A stretch of DNA of 44,937 bases, taken from Hominisplanchenecus faecis (lineage in GTDB: Bacteria; Bacillota; Clostridia; Lachnospirales; Lachnospiraceae). The translations under genes were made by a program, and so were the position numbers. Under the pieces are notes generated by a model. The model saw only the letters and a list, made by a program, of their open reading frames with translations, did not search any database and was not told where the DNA came from. The stretch is from contig NZ_JAJEQE010000023.1 in NCBI RefSeq assembly GCF_020687205.1, positions 1 to 44,937 on the forward strand, in the 5' to 3' direction. This document shows positions 42,393 through 44,937 of this stretch, piece by piece (the first letter of the stretch is position 1; the number at the start of each line of letters is the position of its first letter).

Positions 42393-43106
42393 CTACGCTT
42401 CTTTTGCAGCCAGATTCTTCATCATGCCGCGAACCAGTCTGACGCTGTGAGCAACTGCCTGCTTCTCAAACGTCGGATAATCCATGGATGCACTGTCATC
42501 TGCCTTATCTGAGATCGCACGCAGAACAACAAACGGCACTTCATTTAAGTGTGCAGTCTGTGCGATCGCAGCACCTTCCATCTCGGTACAGTATCCTGCG
42601 AAAAGTGTCGAAATGTTCTCTTTGGTTTCTTTGTCTGCGATGAACTGATCGCCGCTGACAACTCTTCCGTGAAATACCTGAATTTCCGGATTAACCTCTT
42701 CACATACTTTCTCAGCCAGATCCGCAAGTGCCTTGTCCGCCTCAAAAGAGAACACATCCATCTGCGGAATCTGTCCCTTCGGATAACCAAAGCTTACTGC
42801 ATCCATATCGTGATGAACCAGATCGCTGGAAATAACCAGATCACCGATGTTGATCTCCGCTTTCAGAGAACCGGCGATTCCTGTATTGATCACTGCTTTT
42901 ACATCAAACACATCGATCAGGATCTGTGTGCAGACCGCCGCATTTACCTTCCCAACACCGCTGCGTACCACAACAACATCCTGACCTTCCAGAATGCCCT
43001 CGCAGAATTCCATGCCTGCTTTTGTCAGCTGACGTGTAATCTGCATCTGCTCCTTCAGCTCTTTTACCTCAACTTCCATTGCTCCTATAATTCCAATTGT
43101 ACCCAT
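42393..43106 (-). CDS. mtnN: 5'-methylthioadenosine/S-adenosylhomocysteine nucleosidase
   Basis: A 237-residue nucleosidase that clears MTA and SAH, feeding methionine salvage and, where LuxS is present, AI-2 formation. GIIGAMEVEVKELKEQM at the N-terminus, NTGIAGSL, FGYPKGQIPQMD, EMEGAAIAQTA (ribose-binding Glu) and RAISDKADDSA (catalytic Asp). ATG with AGAAGGAGA. Own promoter at 43194-43222. Confidence 0.95.
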   Translation of the reverse strand: MGTIGIIGAMEVEVKELKEQMQITRQLTKAGMEFCEGILEGQDVVVVRSGVGKVNAAVCTQILIDVFDVKAVINTGIAGSLKAEINIGDLVISSDLVHHDMDAVSFGYPKGQIPQMDVFSFEADKALADLAEKVCEEVNPEIQVFHGRVVSGDQFIADKETKENISTLFAGYCTEMEGAAIAQTAHLNEVPFVVLRAISDKADDSASMDYPTFEKQAVAHSVRLVRGMMKNLAAKEA

Positions 43107-43193
43107 GTCTGTCTCCTTCTATATTAATGAATTTGGCACTTATAAAATCCATTCATTTTTCTGTAATTTAAGATTTTTATTACAACACTTCTA

Positions 43194-43222
43194 TTTTTAC
43201 CGTAAAATCAGGTCTATGTCAA
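43194..43222 (-). promoter_or_regulatory. Promoter of mtnN
   Basis: Perfect TTGACA (43222-43217), a 17-nt spacer and TAAAAA on the minus strand, about 90 nt before the ATG. Confidence 0.65.
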
Positions 43223-43272
43223 GCTGAGCAAAATTTCATATCAGTGGGATTTTTTGCAGAATACAATATGTC

Positions 43273-43301
43273 TTGCATCCGCCTGATAAAATGCGTATAA
43301 T
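43273..43301 (+). promoter_or_regulatory. Promoter of the TSCPD gene
   Basis: TTGCAT, a 17-nt spacer and perfect TATAAT. The 75-nt leader has a hairpin AGGAAAT (43316-43322) / ATTTCCT (43345-43351) enclosing an ATCT/AGAT stem, just before the AGGAGG site. Confidence 0.75.
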
Positions 43302-43381
43302 CAAGTCAAAGCATCAGGAAATCTTGCTCCGTGAGATGACAGGTATTTCCTAACTCGCATAAAAAACAGGAGGTATTTAAA

Positions 43382-43627
43382 ATGCAGGTATATAAAACAA
43401 GAGGTGTCTGTTCTCAGGCAATTCAGTTCGAACTGGACGGAGACACCATCAAACACGTAAACTTTATCGGCGGATGTTCCGGAAACACACAGGGCGTTGC
43501 ACGCCTGGTAGAAGGCATGAAAGTAAAAGATGCCATCGCCAGACTGGAAGGCATCCACTGTGGTCCAAGACCAACTTCCTGCCCGGATCAGCTGGCAAAG
43601 GCATTAAAAGAAGCAATCAATGCATAA
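43382..43627 (+). CDS. TIGR03905-family TSCPD domain protein
   Basis: An 81-residue protein. The TSCPD domain, shared with the C-terminus of some ribonucleotide reductases, ends in TSCPDQLAKAL, with further cysteines in GVCSQAI, GGCSGNT and IHCGPRP that could bind a metal. Function unknown. ATG after AGGAGG. The group II intron lies just downstream in the opposite orientation. Confidence 0.93.
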   Translation: MQVYKTRGVCSQAIQFELDGDTIKHVNFIGGCSGNTQGVARLVEGMKVKDAIARLEGIHCGPRPTSCPDQLAKALKEAINA

Positions 43628-43648
43628 TTTCCGGATTATATTCTTATA

Positions 43649-43674
43649 ATATGATGTGGGTGTCAAAAGTCCCC
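43649..43674 (+). repeat. Family 1 repeat terminus (copy E), cut by the group II intron
   Basis: ATGATGTGGGTGTCAAAAG after the TSCPD gene matches the family 1 end ATGATGCCAGGGTCAAAAG. About 15 nt later the sequence passes into the 3' end of the intron, so the rest of the repeat, if present, lies beyond the intron. Confidence 0.5.
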
Positions 43675-43684
43675 AATAATGATT

Positions 43685-43757
43685 GCAATCGAGTAGGAGG
43701 CAGTGACTAACCGCCGTCCTCTCACACCACCGTGCGTACCGTTCGGTACACGGCGGT
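43685..43757 (-). ncRNA. Group II intron 3' end: domains V and VI
   Basis: Directly after the reverse transcriptase stop. Domain V is the 32-nt hairpin 43757-43726 (ACCGCCGTG ... GCACGGTGGT with apical TACC-GAAC-GGTA), keeping the GCCGTG / CACGGT pattern of catalytic domain V. Domain VI follows as GGCGGT/ACTGCC with a GAG/CTC base and an unpaired A in CCTACTC, the likely branch point. The intron end is near 43685-43691; the exact base needs the empty site. Confidence 0.75.
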
Positions 43758-43758
43758 T

Positions 43759-44937
43759 TCAATAGTTGACGTGCACGGACTGATAGGCTGTGGCTAAATC
43801 ATAGAAGCCACCGTTTATCAGTCTCTCTTTTGTCATGGCTTTCTTAACTGTTGTCAGATTCGCACAATACCAGTGTCCTCTTCGGCAGTTTGCCGCCATA
43901 TTCGCATAGTATTCGTGTACTCCCATCTTTATCAGATTTCTTTTCTTTGTTTTTGGAAGTTTCCACTGTTTCCATATACACATACGTATTCTGTGGTAGA
44001 GCCATCCGTTGATCTCTTCGATGTTGTTCTTCATGCTTGCTATTCCGTAATAGTTCAGCCATCCTCTTGCATATATCTTGATTTTCTCAAGGCTTGGCTT
44101 GATTGACTGACATCGTTTACGGGAAGACAACTCTTTCAGTCTCGACTTAAACTTTCTCCATGACTTTGGATGAACGCGAACATAAATACCCGTTCCATTC
44201 CTTCCCAATGCAAAGCCTAGATACTTAAAATTTCGGATTGCAAACACACTGACAGTACGGCTTTTCTTTCTGTTGACTGTAAGTTTCAGTTTCTCTTCAA
44301 GGTATTTCGTACTGCTTTCCAGAAGTCTCTCCGATGCCCGTTTGCTCTTCGCAAGGAGCACGATGTCATCTGCATATCTGACGCATGGGACTCCTCTCTT
44401 CAAAAACTCCTGGTCAAACTCATTGAGATAGATATTCGCCAGTAGTGGGGATAGATTTCCTCCTTGTGGCGAACCTTCCTCTGTTTCCATGACTACTCCG
44501 TTCTCCATTACCCCGCTTTTCAGATATCGCTTAATCAACTGCACCACCCGTTCGTCCTTTACATTCTTACGGAGTAAGTTAAGGAGAATTTCATGGTTCA
44601 GTGTGTCGAAGTATTTTGATAAATCTAAGGATACTGCATATGTGTATCCTTGTTCTGCATACTCTTTCACTTTTTGTATTGCGTCCTTCGCACTTCTGCC
44701 CGGACGATAGCCAAAGCTACCATCTGCAAACAGCGGTTCATAGATTGGCACTAACTCTTGCGTGATTGCCTGTTGGATTGTACGGTCTATCACCGTTGGT
44801 ATGCCAAGCTTTCGCACACCACCCTCTGGTTTGGGAATCTCAACTCGTCTTACTGGAGACGGAGTATACTTTCCACGATAAATGCGGTCGGTTATCTCTT
44901 GTTGATGCTCCTTTAGATATGGAAGAGCCTCTTCAAT
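43759..44937 (-). CDS. ltrA: Group II intron reverse transcriptase/maturase (5' part outside the window)
   Basis: 392 codons are visible and the frame is open at the right edge (IEEALPYLKEHQQ at the boundary), so the N-terminus is missing. Reverse transcriptase blocks: VRRVEIPKPEGGVRKLGIPT, GSFGYRPGRSAKDAI, SLDLSKYFDTLNHE, GSPQGGNLSPLLANIYLNEFD, and the catalytic YADD in CVRYADDIVLL. A maturase (domain X) follows, with IKIYARGWLNYYGIA, and a C-terminal conserved tail ending ATAYQSVHVNY. No HNH endonuclease zinc motif is seen. The GTG at 44817 is internal and should not be taken as the start. Confidence 0.92.
   Translation of the reverse strand: MEEALPYLKEHQQEITDRIYRGKYTPSPVRRVEIPKPEGGVRKLGIPTVIDRTIQQAITQELVPIYEPLFADGSFGYRPGRSAKDAIQKVKEYAEQGYTYAVSLDLSKYFDTLNHEILLNLLRKNVKDERVVQLIKRYLKSGVMENGVVMETEEGSPQGGNLSPLLANIYLNEFDQEFLKRGVPCVRYADDIVLLAKSKRASERLLESSTKYLEEKLKLTVNRKKSRTVSVFAIRNFKYLGFALGRNGTGIYVRVHPKSWRKFKSRLKELSSRKRCQSIKPSLEKIKIYARGWLNYYGIASMKNNIEEINGWLYHRIRMCIWKQWKLPKTKKRNLIKMGVHEYYANMAANCRRGHWYCANLTTVKKAMTKERLINGGFYDLATAYQSVHVNY

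Noticed and set aside
1-44937. tRNA, rRNA or CRISPR loci
   Set aside because: No cloverleaf with a GGTTCGAATCC-type arm, no rRNA stretches and no regularly spaced direct repeats were found by eye.

Overview
The window looks like a chromosomal segment of a gut Lachnospiraceae species (Blautia / Mediterraneibacter / Dorea type). This rests on moderate GC, strong AGGAGG-type ribosome binding sites, a sporulation-type SpoIIQ-like gene, a T-box-controlled ileS, class B sortase, a dockerin/FIVAR glycosidase and several small families typical of that group. The genus is an inference. No rRNA, tRNA, CRISPR array or prophage was seen.

Layout. 1-2.2 kb: a SpoIIQ-like sporulation gene with a sigma-F-like promoter, a palindromic structured element, and a low-GC Abi_2-type abortive-infection gene. 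2.2-8.25 kb: a T-box leader (Ile specifier) driving ileS and, 12 nt further on, glgP. 8.3-12.35 kb (+ strand): a secreted GH3 beta-N-acetylhexosaminidase with FIVAR repeats and a dockerin, overlapping by one base a secreted SGNH-type hydrolase. 12.4-16.6 kb (- strand): sensor kinase, response regulator and ftsH. 16.7-20.4 kb (- strand): a VanR/VanS-like pair, sortase B, a sirtuin and a DUF951 protein. 20.5-25.8 kb (- strand): an ECF sigma factor, a membrane-anchored beta-propeller protein, and an unusual in-frame fusion of a Mbeg1-like (DUF2974) hydrolase to asparaginyl-tRNA synthetase. 25.8-30.3 kb (- strand): a large unknown extracellular protein, a methyltransferase and a Pro/Met/Tyr-rich protein, with a 230-bp inverted-repeat element between the last two. 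30.3-31.75 kb: dinB behind a structured 155-nt leader.

31.75-35.26 kb (- strand): a compact salvage/pyrophosphatase operon, deoD-cdd-CBS/DRTGG pyrophosphatase-flavin reductase (15-16 nt gaps). Its promoter diverges from that of an S1-domain protein (35.3-36.4 kb). 36.5-38.4 kb (- strand): a PTS_EIIC_2-type membrane protein and cobO, separated by a leader that can fold as a three-way junction and sequester the cobO ribosome binding site. 38.6-40.3 kb (+ strand): a secreted class A beta-lactamase-fold protein and a small unknown protein. 40.3-43.1 kb (- strand): a 2-hydroxyacid dehydrogenase, an unknown membrane protein and MTA/SAH nucleosidase. 43.3-44.9 kb: a TSCPD-domain protein, then the 3' part of a group II intron (domains V/VI and reverse transcriptase) running off the right edge.

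Most protein-coding content is ordinary housekeeping. The least explained signal is between genes. There are at least three families of short dispersed, highly foldable repeats: (1) elements ending in GATGCCAGGGTC, five sites; (2) elements closed by an AGAGCCA/TGGCTCT stem, two sites that share a multi-arm architecture but little sequence; (3) elements with TTCAAGTCGAAC ends, two sites. These, the cobO leader and the asnS fusion are the best candidates for something undescribed.
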